This document shows positions 1 through 13,200 of a stretch of 64,000 nucleotides of DNA, piece by piece; positions within the stretch are counted from its first letter, which is position 1, and each line of letters starts with the position of its first letter. The stretch covers positions 1 through 64,000 of the forward strand of contig JASAMV010001506.1 of assembly GCA_030248065.1 (NCBI GenBank). Direction: 5' to 3'. The notes under the pieces were generated by a model. The model saw only the letters and a program-made list of their open reading frames with translations. It was not told the origin of the DNA and made no database searches. The position numbers and the translations under genes were made by a program. Source of the stretch: Rhynchonema sp. JSB1_4 (taxonomy: Eukaryota > Nematoda > Chromadorea > Monhysterida > Xyalidae).

Positions 1-86
1 GAAATAGCGCACGATCAAAATTTTCAGAAAGCGCACTATAGGGAATGAACCATATGTCGCTTAGCATTACCATGCTAGCTCCGATA
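1..86. repeat. 86-bp dispersed repeat, copy 1 (cut by window edge)
   Basis: This stretch is identical, base for base, to 16937-17022 in the same orientation. Its left extent is unknown because the window starts here; the two copies diverge right after the shared CCGATA. Perfect identity 17 kb apart suggests a recent insertion or duplication. Confidence 0.85.
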
Positions 87-944
87 TTATTATAGTATTG
101 ATCATTATTACTACTTACACACAGCATAAGCGCAAACATAGTGAATGTTTCAATTATATTCAGCAGACGGGTTCAGCGGTCCATTTGGTCACACCAAACC
201 CACATGTTGAACAACTCATTGTAGACGAAACTGACCTGCGTGCTGGTCAACAAATCAGAATCCCATTGAGCTATTCTATCAGAGGCCTGTGAGCTAGTCC
301 CAATCAGCAACACCAGCATTCGAAGCAATACACTCCAACAATCTTGTTACACCGCTCCAGGTCAGGCCAGTTGGGTGAAGGCTCAATGCGTCGAGGCGGG
401 CCTGTTCCCGGACTTCTTCATCAATCGTGAATGCATCACCGAACCAATCGGCTCCGCCACGGGCACCGCTGGGGAAGGCGGCACGCTGAGGGCGGACACC
501 ATCACGAGGTGGGGGGGGGGGGCGAAGGGGGTCTTTAGAATGCCAAGTTTTAACCCTGAGAAATCCCCCACAGAAGGAGGATTCGTTGGCAGAGGGCTGG
601 CATGTCTGACGATGCTGCGGTGTGACTAGCACTTCGAACGTTGCCTAGAACCAGAGGGCCTAGACCTACGAGTTTTGTCTGAAACTTTGGCGTTCGGTTT
701 ATGCTACAGTTAGAAACAAGCTATACGTTTCCTGTTGTTCATGTGACCGGTTGCGTTAAGAAAACTACGGTAATCACTCGCAGCTGAATAGCATGTGTGT
801 TTTGTCGGTGGGTTTCGTTCCTCGTGGTTACAGAACAACCACAATATGGCACATACATTGTAGTTGGTTTTGTTGGTCTGTGCACCACAGCAGAAACGAC
901 AAACACAATTGCGTAGATGTGTATGTAATATCACCAGAAACTCT

Positions 945-1010
945 TGCCGTTCGATAGCTCCGTGGTAGATCAACGGCGGAGGACTTGGGTTCGAATCCCA
1001 GTCGAAGAAA
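945..1010 (+). repeat. compact tRNA-like (SINE-type) pol III element
   Basis: A near-canonical A box (TAGCTCCGTGGTAGA at about 954) is followed 20-odd bases later by an exact B box (GGTTCGAATCC at about 988) whose flanks GGG/CCC form a T-stem. There is no room for an anticodon arm, so it is not a working tRNA gene but a tRNA-derived pol III promoter, as in SINE heads. The body of the SINE could not be delimited. Confidence 0.55.
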
Positions 1011-1765
1011 GCATTATTTTGTTCATAAACGATTTTGGAATGTAATGCGCTCAGCGGTGACAACGGCAATTTGACGGTAAAACAACCAATCTCTCCCCGC
1101 CTGCAGATGCCTTTGCAATCAAACGGACATGTGCTTCGTGAACAACACATCCACATCAATGTTGATGCAACATCATTGGCATCGAGCCAACTACTTTCTC
1201 TATCTGACATTCATCGTGTTCGCTGTGCTATTGCTGGTTGGGAGGTAGTAATCAATCCAGGCAATATGATGTGTTTGATGCAAATCTAAAAATATACCCA
1301 CGCATCAATTACCAGCAAAGTATACCTGTGAGCTGTGATGTTTCCATTTTTGACATCAGTTTTTTGCTGCCTTAATCATCGAGCTGATAAATACATTTTG
1401 TTGTTTTAGCAATATGTATACATTCATAATGCAGAGTTTGGTTGTTACACATCTTTAGTTTGAAGTGACAGTTTTGATTTTGCCAGAATTTTAGTCAGAA
1501 AAACATCAACGTAATGTTTTTAATAAACAAATAATCTATACATGTGTGGCTCTTGATTGCCTTTTTTGCAAATATCAACACATACTGTATGTATGACAAT
1601 CATGTGACATGGTTTTCGAAAATACAACAGCAATAACAATAACAAACTGGCGCTAGTGAGTGCGACAAACAACCACCGAATAAAAGCAAATGACAGAATT
1701 TTAACACGAAGTTGAGACAAAATTTCGCTCCGCTTGCGTGTATTGCGTGTTTGACTGGTATCCAG

Positions 1766-1880
1766 TGGTTTTTTAAAAAAAAAATTTTTTTTTTTAATAA
1801 AAAAAAAATTTTTTTTTTAAAAAAAAAATTCGTTCCAAAAGTTAAAAAAAAAATTTTTTTTTTTATTATTTCAAAATTCG
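1766..1880. repeat. alternating poly(A)/poly(T) low-complexity array
   Basis: Runs of 8-10 A alternate with runs of 8-11 T. The array is self-complementary throughout. A second array of the same kind lies at 2406-2492. Possibly degenerate, or poorly resolved in assembly. Confidence 0.8.
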
Positions 1881-2405
1881 AAAATTTCTCTATTTTTTTG
1901 CTCTAAAAGTGCTATTTTTTGCATAAAAATTGCTACTGTTAACATCACCCGACCCTACCATGAGTGTATTGGGTGCCATAATCGTTGTTTTGTGGCATCT
2001 AGACATAGTGCACACACTCACATGGCCTCTCATATGATTACACATGTACATGTGACTGGGTGCGCATGCATTTATCCATGCAACAGACCCGAAAGCAGTG
2101 ATTCGGTGTGATATTCACTCTTTATTTACACTGTTTGTCACATATTTGCATTGGTCGTGTACCAAGAGGCAATAGTTTCACCCAAATTTACCGTCTTGAG
2201 TGTCACAAAGCCACACCAAGGCACCCACAACACGTGGGGGAATTGTACGGGTGTGTACCTGACTACTGTTGGTACTCATTGACCATTGTTTAGTATTGTT
2301 TTCGTGTCGTGAGTGCTTTATATGCACTTATCACACGTTATGGAAGAAAAATGCCACTATTTTTTGCTTTAGCGCTCATTTTTTTTCGTTTCTGGCAGTT
2401 TTTGG

Positions 2406-2492
2406 CTGGAATAAAAAAATTTTTTTTTAAATTAAAAAAAAAATTTTTTTTTTAAAAAAAAAATGGGGTTTGAATAAAAAAATTTTTTTATT
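2406..2492. repeat. alternating poly(A)/poly(T) low-complexity array
   Basis: Same structure as the array at 1766-1880: homopolymer A and T runs of about eight bases alternating, with one short non-A/T interruption (GGGGTTTG). Confidence 0.8.
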
Positions 2493-3070
2493 AACCACTG
2501 CTGGTATCGCCTGCGGTTCACTCATGCTACTTCTGATTTGCTGTGGACGGGGGCGGTACCAACGAGCGAAAATAGAAACGGAGTGAGCGATTTATTTTGT
2601 AGTTACTAATTAATTGCTCCAGGTTGGGCACCGCAGATCACCCTCGAAATTACAAATTATAAAGTATTCATTGAAAAGCATTACATATATTCAAACCCTC
2701 GCGTAGAGATTTTTCTCAAACCAAGCTGAATTTGGAAATATATTTTGAAGTTCGAATTAAACAAGCAAAAAAATTACCGTTGCGAATATGTCTTTCAACC
2801 AAAATAATAACCCAGGACGATGGCAATCTGATACTAATCTTTGACCCAATCAAGTGCACCCCAGATTCATTGATGAGAGTCACGCTCTGGCTTATACCGG
2901 TGTGGATGCAACACCCGCCACTGGGCACGGCATTGGCATATTGTATGATGGTTGTCACAGATCGTCTACAGTAGTGATCCAGATCTATTAAGTTATCACC
3001 AACCAGCGAAGATCATTGGCTCAATCTGTTTCGTGGTGTTCAAGCAAAGCAAGCAATCTTACTGAAAACT

Positions 3071-3247
3071 ATACTCTGGCAATTGTTTTGGGAGAAACTT
3101 TTCTGCCGCGTTGCCTGATCCGTAAAGCGCATTATGCGTGCACTGGCTACAGAAGTCACGTGACCGCTATGCCAGTGCACGCAACATGCGCTTTACGGAT
3201 CAGGCAACGCGTTTGAAAAGTTTCTCCCAAAAGAATTGTCAGAGTAT
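3071..3247. mobile_element. fold-back element family A, copy 1 (MITE-like)
   Basis: Two arms of about 75 bp are near-perfect inverted copies. The outer ends read ATACTCTGGCAATT and its complement; the inner arms share TTGCCTGATCCGTAAAGCGC. A short loop contains GTCACGTGAC. Related copies lie at 6541-6760 and 55856-56076. No coding capacity, so it would be mobilised in trans. Family name not known to me. Confidence 0.75.
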
Positions 3248-4953
3248 ACGTTCATAACACGCCTCAACGAACCTGCGGGACCACCTACGCCAACCACCTT
3301 ACAACCAGCCACCCTGTGCGACACTTTTGGGCTTTCATCACTGAAATGTGTCCAGCCAACCAAGCTCATGGCGTTTCATCAGACAGGCTCTTTGCTGTAT
3401 ATTATTTTTGCACTTGGCTTCTCACCTCTGCACTCGTTGTAATCATGAAGAGCTCAAGAGATTAATTAAAGCGGAGTGCATGCCTTGAAAAAAGATTAGA
3501 TCACTGCTCTCTAAACGTCTATGGTTGCATCTTCAGAGGCTTGAGCATGTTACAGGTAGCAGCAGCATGATTATGGTCGTTTTTATGCCTATATCACAAT
3601 TAATAAAGGCGGGTTAATCCGGTGCCGAGCGTTTTTCAAGGTGCCCGGAAAAGCGTCCGCTTGTAGCTTGCGCTCATGCTAGCCCGACACTGAATCGTTC
3701 AAGTCTTGGTCGACCCGACGTTAACAATAAGATCAGACTCCAGCACCCTAAAAGTGATGCACATGGCAGTAAACCGTCTTGGTCAGTGCATGTACGTATT
3801 CAGGTTCATTAGTGCGTTACCCCGTACACATTCTATAGTTTTTCACGCTCTGCTACTACATGTTCTAATATCACTCAACGGCGTATGCCTGTGCTTGTAC
3901 CTGTAGGTATACATACATGTATCTACTTTCGTTCTGTGGACGAGGCTTAATTTGTCGGAAGAACACCCACTGCGAATAAGTATGTGGATGCCAGCTCACC
4001 ACCTGGCCTGGACCAGCCGTAAGAGTGTCCATCTTTTAGCGTGATCAAGCCATATTCATACTTGAAATTGGAAATATTTCTGCAAGATCAGCGTGCTGTA
4101 AGCATTGGTTTGCAAGCTTTCATACTTCAAAGCAGGAAGCTCTGGCCCACATATTGCGAAACAGCACGCAGAAACAAAGGTGTGCTCATGCTCATGCGTA
4201 CGGCACTAACATTCTCAAGTTCCTACACTATACGTACATGGCTTGTGGAACTTATCAACGAATATGTAAGCACCCGCTATGCAATGTCTCCAGGTATCAG
4301 GGCGCAGATTTACGCATACCCGCATTATGTACCGGATGCGTTGGAACGTGACTGCTTTAGAGCAAAAATAACACTAATGTATGTGTCATAACATGTTCTC
4401 AATGCCCACCCATTGCGCAAGATCAGGAACAGATTGCTGTTTCGGCCCGCAACATCTAACCAGCTGATGGTCATGCCTAAATGATCGGGTAAAGAAGAAC
4501 ACCCCGGACGGAGCGCCAGATGCTCCACCCCAGAGCCCTTGAAACACGACTACTACGTGTCTGAGTGCAAAACGGACGAGTTCGCACGCGCGTTACAATT
4601 ACGACATTTAATGCTTCGAAGGGAGCTGTTTGTTTCTTGTGAAGCACGCGCTTTTTCTGTGTGTGATCACTCGCTGATTTAGTTTCCGATTGGTACCTCA
4701 ATGTGTGGATCGGATATCAGAGCCTACAAAACTATGCAACAACGTGTAAATGAAGATGCGCTTGCCGCGTAAGGGGCCGGCCTTCGAAGAGCGTGGTCTT
4801 CAAAGCATCTGACCATATTCGTGCCTTATCGCTTCGATGCAACCCATTGGCCAAAGCACCAGTTTTCTCGTGTTTCAGCTCCGACCAATATGTTCGGTCG
4901 TCGTGTCGAAAAGATTTGTTGAAAGAAATACCCATTACACATAGAAAGGCACC

Positions 4954-7900
4954 ATGCCATTCAACGGGTCGCTCGACGCACTGAATTGTCCAGTTTTTCG
5001 CCACAACATCACCGAAATTCTCAAACAACTGTCGTTGTGCGAACGCGATCCCCAATTCTGTTATGGCATCAAATCAAGTTACGGTGTGATGATGGCGCTT
5101 GGCTGCGTGCTCAACATGCTCGTCATCGCCGCCTTTATCAAATCGCGTTCGTTATGCTCATTTTCTTCACGTGTGGCCGTAGAGCATCTTACATCAGGGT
5201 TGTTCCTGTTCTAGCAAGGTGGCATGCGAGCAATGTTATCGTCAGTGCGAGAGTTCAATAACACGCGCGTCAAGAAGTTCACCATAAAGTTCTTCTGGCA
5301 GCAACGGTCACGTGTTGTGATATCAAACAGCTACAACACACCGCGAGTTGTCCACAGCCCGCATTCCAACACTGCCAAAAAGTTGCCAGTAAAAATAAGG
5401 CATCAACTGACAAGCTAAAAACTGGAATTTTTTCCAGCGCGTCTACGTTCGATTCCCCTCAATTTCTGCATTCTTCAACTGGCCGTCTCCGACCTGTTCT
5501 TGTGCTGCGTGACGTCACCGACAACACTCTACGCGCACTTTGCACTCACCTGGCCGCATGGTGACCTGTCGTGCAAATTTGTATCCACTGTGCAGGTTGG
5601 CTAATGTTTCACCAGACGTATGTATATGTACCTATAGTCGGACTAAGAAACAGGTCAACCATCGAAGGTCATGCACGAAGACAATGAGCTTGACTTGATC
5701 TGCCATCTATGGAATAACGATAGTGTCAGGATCGGGGTTCGGTTTGGCTTTGTGAAATCAATCAATAGTTTAGGCAATCCACCGAGACTGATGTTGGCAA
5801 AAATGCTTCCGGGTAACAGTATGCAGAAATTACTGTGCTTTTGCACATGTATCTTCACCAGTGAACGTGCAAGGCCAAAACTGCAGGCACTCAAATTGCA
5901 ACACACAAGGACTGGAATAGTTTTCTGCGTCGCTTTGCAAAAGCCAGCCAAAGCCACACAGTGTCTCCGAGCCTTTCCCTTCAGAGAGGTTCGTTTCTTT
6001 TTCGGACCTCCGTTCTAAAATCGAATTCTGTGGCTTGCCCTGATGTTGCAAGGCGACACTCAAAATAATCTTCCAATCGTTGGGGGTCGCAATGTTGACT
6101 ACCAGTTCTGATCTCCAGCTGATGTTTCGCGAGTTCTAATGTCCCGTTGATGTTTCACACGCCAGGCATTCAACCTGTTCGTGTCTTCGTTCACGCTGGG
6201 CGTGATAGCGATCGGCCGTTGGCTGTGGGTCGTTCGTCAGCCGAGTGTCAGCCAATACCTCACGTTTGCCCTGCCCAATGTTTGGCTCATGTCTCTGGTG
6301 CTGGCCGTACCGTACGGATTCTACGTGGAAACGGCCAAATTGTTCAACTCGAGCAACAACGACGCGTTCGCTGCCGCTGTGGCGCATTGCAACATGGACA
6401 TGCCGGTCATGTGCTCGGAGTCGGTGGTATTTTTTTTCGTTTTTTTTTCGTTTCCGTTGCTTCCGGAGAATGCAAATAATACCCCTTGGCCAAATGCATC
6501 CCTACCAGGAATTTATGCACAAAAAGGGCTAACTTATAGTTAATACTTTTTGGGGATAATCTTTTCAAACGCGTCGCCTGATCCGTGAAGCGCAGGTGGC
6601 TCGCGCAGCCAGCTGAGCTCCGTAGCATTTCGCAAATCGCCACGACTTGTATGTTGAAGTGGTCGGTGGTCACGTGGCCGCTATGATTAATACATGCAAT
6701 GCGCTTGGCGGATCAGACAACGTGGTTGAAAAGTTTCTCCCAAAAGTTCTATCAGAATAGGATAATATTTTTCTGAAACCACGCATAATATGAGCCAAAT
6801 GAGCACGAATAAGCGCCCAGCTTATTCCCCAATTGCTTTGCTGCTGATTTGTTTACTACATTCGACATTAAATCGATTTGAATCTGCCATTGTGGCCTGG
6901 ACATCATCAGGGCGAAGAACCTTCGGAGTCAATACACAACCAATTATAACTGTAATATTGTTCTAACCTTGTACCACCACCAAATCTTAAAATAATTGAC
7001 TAAAGAATTGGCAGGAAACACTGGCAAATTTGGCACTGACCTATTGATGTTGTAAACCGAGAAGCACCACCATGAACTTGGCAAAGACTGATCCTGGACA
7101 ACTGTGTAAATCCAACTATTACATAACTGGCAAAAAAGATATGGACCTGTCACAGCGCAAAAGTAGATTTTAACAAGGAGCGGTACCAGAGAACGTTTAC
7201 CCGAGATGGCGTGTATACGAACTAGTGACACTGGCGTATAAGATCAGACACCCGCATCGTTTGAAAGCAACGACCACGATTTGTCTAGTACGAGCTGAAA
7301 TTGCGCGTCACGAGCGTCAAGTTTGTGACAATTTTGCAATATAAAGTAAACGAGATGAGTCATGTCTGGACAGTGGTTCAGCCGCAGTTGCGTAGCCGTT
7401 GCGTTCAAACAAGGCATTTGTTCTAAAATCCTCAAGCTGGTGCCGTATACATATTATTGGGTACAAGTTCATTCGTCCTCATTTTCGAAATCACACACGC
7501 ACCTCCCGCCGCGATAACCCCATTGGATGCTGTCATGTAGCAATTTGCACATCTGCACGCACCATGCGTCTTTTCCTAAAAACAAGTATGCGATTGACTT
7601 GGATCCCTACTAATCATGGGGTGGAATTTTCGAAACGGTGTAAAGGTCAGTTGGGCGTAAAGGTCGGCGTAAAGTTCGGTCGAAAGCTCGGTCGGCGTAG
7701 CTCGGTGTAAACGTGAAACATTGCCTGTTATTAACGTGGAATGTTTCAAGTTTACACCGAGGTCTATCACACTGAGCTGTCGACCGAGCTTTCCACCGAC
7801 CTTTACACCCAACTGACCTTTACACCGTTTCGAAAATATCACCCCATGTCGGTATAACATACGGATACAAGCGACGCGCACACAAAGTCCAGGTCCGGCA

Positions 7901-10205
7901 GGTCGAAAGCAGCGTTTGGCCTGTTCTCGTCTAAGGGTTCAACACCCAACCGGGCAAACATCTCGGCCTCGGGCTAACCAAGCTCTGAGAAGGGTCGGTT
8001 CGGTGCGATAAGCGGCCTCACACATACGGTGTCAAGGTATACGCTTGCCAACTTATTGTCGTGCCAGTTTAGCAGCGCGTTAGACAAAATATTAACTACA
8101 ATAAAGCGGTCGGTTAGCATGTATAGCACTGTACAATGCACATGCACACATCATGTAGATAAAGCGTGCAACACCCTCAGCACGACCAGCGATTAACCTC
8201 AGCCTACCGTGCCGACATCTGCATCCGTCCTTTTTGTCCCAAATGTATCCGTGTTCGGACCTCTCCGCTTCGCACTCTTCTTTGCATTCCTTGGCCGCTT
8301 GGGGAAGTGGACCGGTGTGCTCTTTGTCGTCGCACGATGCACAACCCTCGCTGTAGACTCCGTCGGGGAGGGCGCTATCATCCGCTAAGGCCCCAAATGC
8401 GGTAAGCGCACAAGCCAACAGAATAATAGTGCGGTGCATGTTTATATTTGTGGGACAGACGTTTTTCAAGTGGTTGGTATAAGACACTATGCCTGTAATA
8501 ATCGAACGCTGTACAGCCACATGTGAGGTCTGAGTTTGCACCATAAAATCGTTCCATGGGTGGGTAAAAACTCGCACACAAAATATTTTTTTGAAAACAC
8601 CTTGTCTCAGTCGACCTACGGTCAAAACAATGACTTTCCTGGAAGAGCCAAAAAAGTTACAGTGGGAGATTTACGAAAATTTTGTTGAACGTTGCGTCGT
8701 TTTTCGGACACCCTGTAGTTAATTGGCACATTTTGTATGTAGCACATATAGTCCAGCCACGTGCTCATGAGACGACTCTTTCTAAACCTTGCTTGGCCAG
8801 ATTCAAAAATGCGCCGGTTACACGGAATTTCGCAAACAAAAGAAAGAGATTGGGCCGAGAGACATGATGAAAAGTTCCAGCTGGCTGACCTCAATTTGTT
8901 GCGTGCTTACGAGAACAGCAACGTCGTTCAACACACGAATGTTTTGGGAGTCAAAAGGGAATTTACGCACCGAGGTGGAGAGCGTGTTTTTATAAAATAC
9001 ATGCATTTCTCTTTCTTTCATTTCCGAAATACGTGGAACCGGAACATTATTGGGTCCGTTCAAGTCAACTTCAAAATAAGTCGTCTCATGAGTTCGTGGT
9101 CGGACTATACACATACTGTATGTATTTTCAATTATCCGTATTTCGGTAAAGAAATTTTTCCAAAATTCATTTCCTGTAAAACGTTATGGAAGTTTAAAAA
9201 AAATTTCCCACGGTAACTTTTTTGGCTCTTCCAGAAAAATCATTGTTTGGCCATATCTCGACTTAGACAAGGAATTTTCAAAAACTATTCTGTGTGCGAG
9301 TTACAACCGACCCATGGAACGATTTCATGGTGCAAACTCAAAATATTTAAATTTGACCTTTTTCGTTTGAAAATTACAGGCAAAGCATCATAAGATAAAG
9401 TTCAGACCAAAAATATTCGAATATTGAACGGCAGAAGACTGGAGAGAGTATGCATGGGAAAATGCACTTCGATGACGACTTTTAGTTGCTATTTTGCTAC
9501 CTGATTTGTAACGAACACGCAACACTGGGCATACTGTATCTGGCATGTCGAGCACGCCCATAATGTGCTTCACAACAGGCGAACGAAAAACACCACCAGT
9601 TTTAGGAACGTAAACAACCGCCCGTAAACGCACACAAAGCAAGAAAAAACTTGTTTCTGAAGAAGAGAAAACGCCCCAATCATATGAACACCAAACCATT
9701 GCACGTTTGTGCGCTTTCTGCAAGCAGCGGTCCCGCGCAAAAAATCAATTGCAATACTGCACTTACACAAATGGTGCGCACTAAAAATGTCTCACGGAAT
9801 ATAACGAAGCTGCAACCGATTGAGGGTAATCGGAGCAGGTGATCGGTGAAGACTAACGGAACATCTCCAATGGAGCAAACACAGTAAACTCACATAATCT
9901 CACTGGCATTCCCTGTCAAATAACGAAATATCACATTGCTTAAGGTCTCAAAACCATGGCGCGTTGACGGAGATGCACGTCTACTACACGCTGGTATTCG
10001 CGATTCAATACCTCTGTCCGCTGGGCGCACTCACCGTGGCCTATAGCGCGATCGCCTTGAAAATGCGATCCCGTCTTAGAAAGCCGATGTTTCTCAAAGC
10101 CACGCTTATGGATCGACGCAGATACAAGCGCACGAAACGATCGTTTTTGCTACAAGTTGGTCACTATTTGGTTCACTTTATTCTAGCGACTATCTGTATT
10201 TATCT

Positions 10206-10257
<52 letters not shown>

Positions 10258-13200
10258 TCAATTAGGGCCAGTATCCTTCGTACCTCGATCACGTATCTTT
10301 GTGCTTACGGTATTCAGAATCTTTCGAGAATGATTCCGAGCATCTACGGCACTCACTTGACCGCAGGCCTAAGCCTAAAGCTTGAGCCTAGACGTCAGCC
10401 TGAAACTAAAAATTCAAAAACTCAGAGGGTTCACGATCTTCTCGCTATCTTCGAGACAGGCTGCTGCCAATGCGAGCATAATAATTTGCGTGATTCAGAT
10501 TCCGAACTGGTAATGCCATTTGAACCCCACACCTGAATATTCAAAGGTGCTGCTCGTCTCGGTCTACGGTCTGTTCTGGCTGCCCATCAACGTCTACAAC
10601 TTCATGCTCATGGCTGACACGGAGCTTTATGACGAGCGCCTTCTGCTTGGCATCAATAATTTGGCGATATTGTCTGGTGTGTGTTCCTGGTACTGACATA
10701 AACTTGGTGGTTGAATTTGGATTTTTTTCAAGTTCAGATCTTTTCATTCCGTTGTTGAGCATAGTTTTTCAAATGGCACACAACTGGAGAACTCGGTTGC
10801 TGCGTCATTATCCAAGCTTGTTTTCAAGTCAGTGTCGCAATGCAACAATCATCATCAGCACGAATAAGCCCCAAAACATGGGGGCAACATGCGTTAATAT
10901 TGATTTATTTCAGCCTCGATCAATCCGATAATGTACGGCATTTTCAACGAAAACTTTAACGCTGTCCTGCGTGACATTCTGCCATGTTGGCCGTTCGTGA
11001 CACGCGTGAATTCGGTGGTCAGGCGCACAACAATCAAACAGTTGTCCAGTGCGCTCAGATTGAGAGGTATGTACATATTTTACCGGTGAAAACTTATCCT
11101 GAGTTGCTGGAGAATGCCGATTAATCGGAGACTTTCCGCATCATCTGCCTCTGGGGATATCTGGGATAAAAAACTTTTTTCGGTTACGTTGAACATGAAG
11201 GATTACTCATGTGCTCATGCCTTGTTTCAGCTATTGGGGCGGTGTATCAACTTTGCTGGCAAGCCGCTTTGGCAACGACTTGGCATGAACTTGGCACGCA
11301 GTGTGTTCGTGTGACCGGGAAGCACATGCCAAATCCAGAAAAATAGATATGTACCAGCAAAGTTGATATAGAACTCGCTGTGACACGCGAAAAAATTACA
11401 CGGGCCCTTGCATCTTGCTCAGCAAAATCTGACATCCTTACAAGTTTCTTCAGTAACCACGTCTTAATTCTGCATCAGTGTTTCCCCATTTGGTGTTTAT
11501 TCGAAAAACTTACTCCTCCTGGGGATTTTATTTGGGATGATTTTATTTGCTTTAATGTCTCAAATCAAAAGCGAAACCCAAATAATCTCCCCGGATGGTT
11601 TATCGGCAACGGCATTCACCGGTGTGTTCTCATTTCAACACTAAAAAGACAGATTCCCTTGAAGTCATGCTGTAAAACATCAGTCAGCTAGCACCAGCGT
11701 TGTGCAACGGTTTAGATGCTAGGCCAGCGTCCATGCAGAAGGTCGCGCTTCAATACGGAAGTCAATTGACAAATCAAACCTGCTCTAAAATTATACGAGT
11801 CTTCCCGAAACCGGCCGGACCCGGAAAGATCGGGCGCAAAATTTAGCGATCACGAATGTACGAATGCACGAACCAAACCTGAGACATATTGTATGCATGT
11901 ACAAAGGTCGAACTATCAGAATAATAACTAAACTAAACCAAAATTGTATTTTCAGACCGATTCCCGGGCTACTACAGCAGCACTCGCAATATGACGTCCA
12001 GACGAAAAAGTCGCACGGCGCCCGGCGTTCTGGTCGAAGTCAATGAACAAACGGCTGGATCGATGCCACACATCGGTAAGGGCTGAGTTTGCGTGCAGCA
12101 AATTACGGCGAATATTTTAAAAATAGATCGTCCGAATTACGAAACTGATTATTCTAAAGCTCCGCCGAAAGCTGATCAAGCATAATTTTCAAAGCTTTAC
12201 TCTACATCATGCGTGCAGATCACTGAATTGCGAAAGTTTTACCCAACATTTGAGGTTTGTTTCGATCAATTCAGGCGAATGGTTGGAAAAAACCTTTCAC
12301 GTAACAACCTACATAGCTAACTTGACCACTACGAACCATCAGTCGTGTGTATAAGCACGTGCGCCATATGTTTATACACATGTTACCCAGTGATGTTTCA
12401 GAGCCGGACGGTGCCGCGTGCCGGTTCAGGTTGTCCTACAGCGATGATGATGAACCGATCAGTAATGAGTGTCCCAGCAGGAATGGCGGCGGGCAATTTG
12501 AGGTTGGTTATGGAATGTGTACTAAGGGTACCATGACACATGGTTCATTTGGCAAATGGTTTTGTCGTCAAAGCAAATGGTCAACAAGCTGGTCGCATCT
12601 TCACCTTCAGCCAGCAGCCAGTCCAGCCAGCACCCATGTGTTGTGTAATGGTGCATATGTATGATATTCTGACGGCATTGCGAATACCGAACCTTAGCAG
12701 CCCTAGATGAGCAAGATGATGCATAAAATTAGCGGTAAAATATGCAGCCCACAACTCACTGAATGCCCCAATGATCGAAGTACCGGCCACCGCATGCGTT
12801 TGATGACTACCACATGAACATGAGCCGCTGATTTTTTTCCATTTTTTTATAGTGTATAGTCCAGTCAGTAATTAGCTAACACACCACTGTGCTGCACAAT
12901 AATAGCCAGCCAGAGCCAGGTGTGTGAACACATTCTGCACAACGGCACGCACCTGTTACGCACCCAAATTGGCGAGTCGTCAGGTTTCGCAGATGATTGT
13001 ACGATATGTGAAACATTTTTGGGCGCGAAATCAAAATCAGAACATCTACGTACACCGTCCCTGATTTGTCACACAGGATTGTTGTGAGTCGTCGTTTGGC
13101 GTTTCACGTCCGACGATGCTGTCAAGCCGACCAACATCGTTCTATGGAAATGTAAGTGGATTCCAGTGGCAATCAATATTTTTGGGGGTTAATTTTTTGG

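Larger units (their letters stand above)
87..4953. other. gene-free upstream region
   Basis: No coding exon was supported here. All open frames are short, lack family motifs and do not join across splice sites. The region holds a tRNA-like element near 945, two A/T homopolymer arrays (1766-1880, 2406-2492) and one fold-back element (3071-3247). The promoter of the GPCR gene presumably lies at its right end, but no specific promoter signal could be identified. Confidence 0.6.

Noticed and set aside
5671..6018. 115-codon frame in GPCR intron 2
   Set aside because: Lies between two exons that join in phase; no homology recognised.
8761..9216. 151-codon open frame inside the large fold-back
   Set aside because: Composed of inverted-arm sequence; no family signal.
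10211..10250. (TA)n as a regulatory site
   Set aside because: Simple microsatellite deep in an intron; nothing ties it to regulation.
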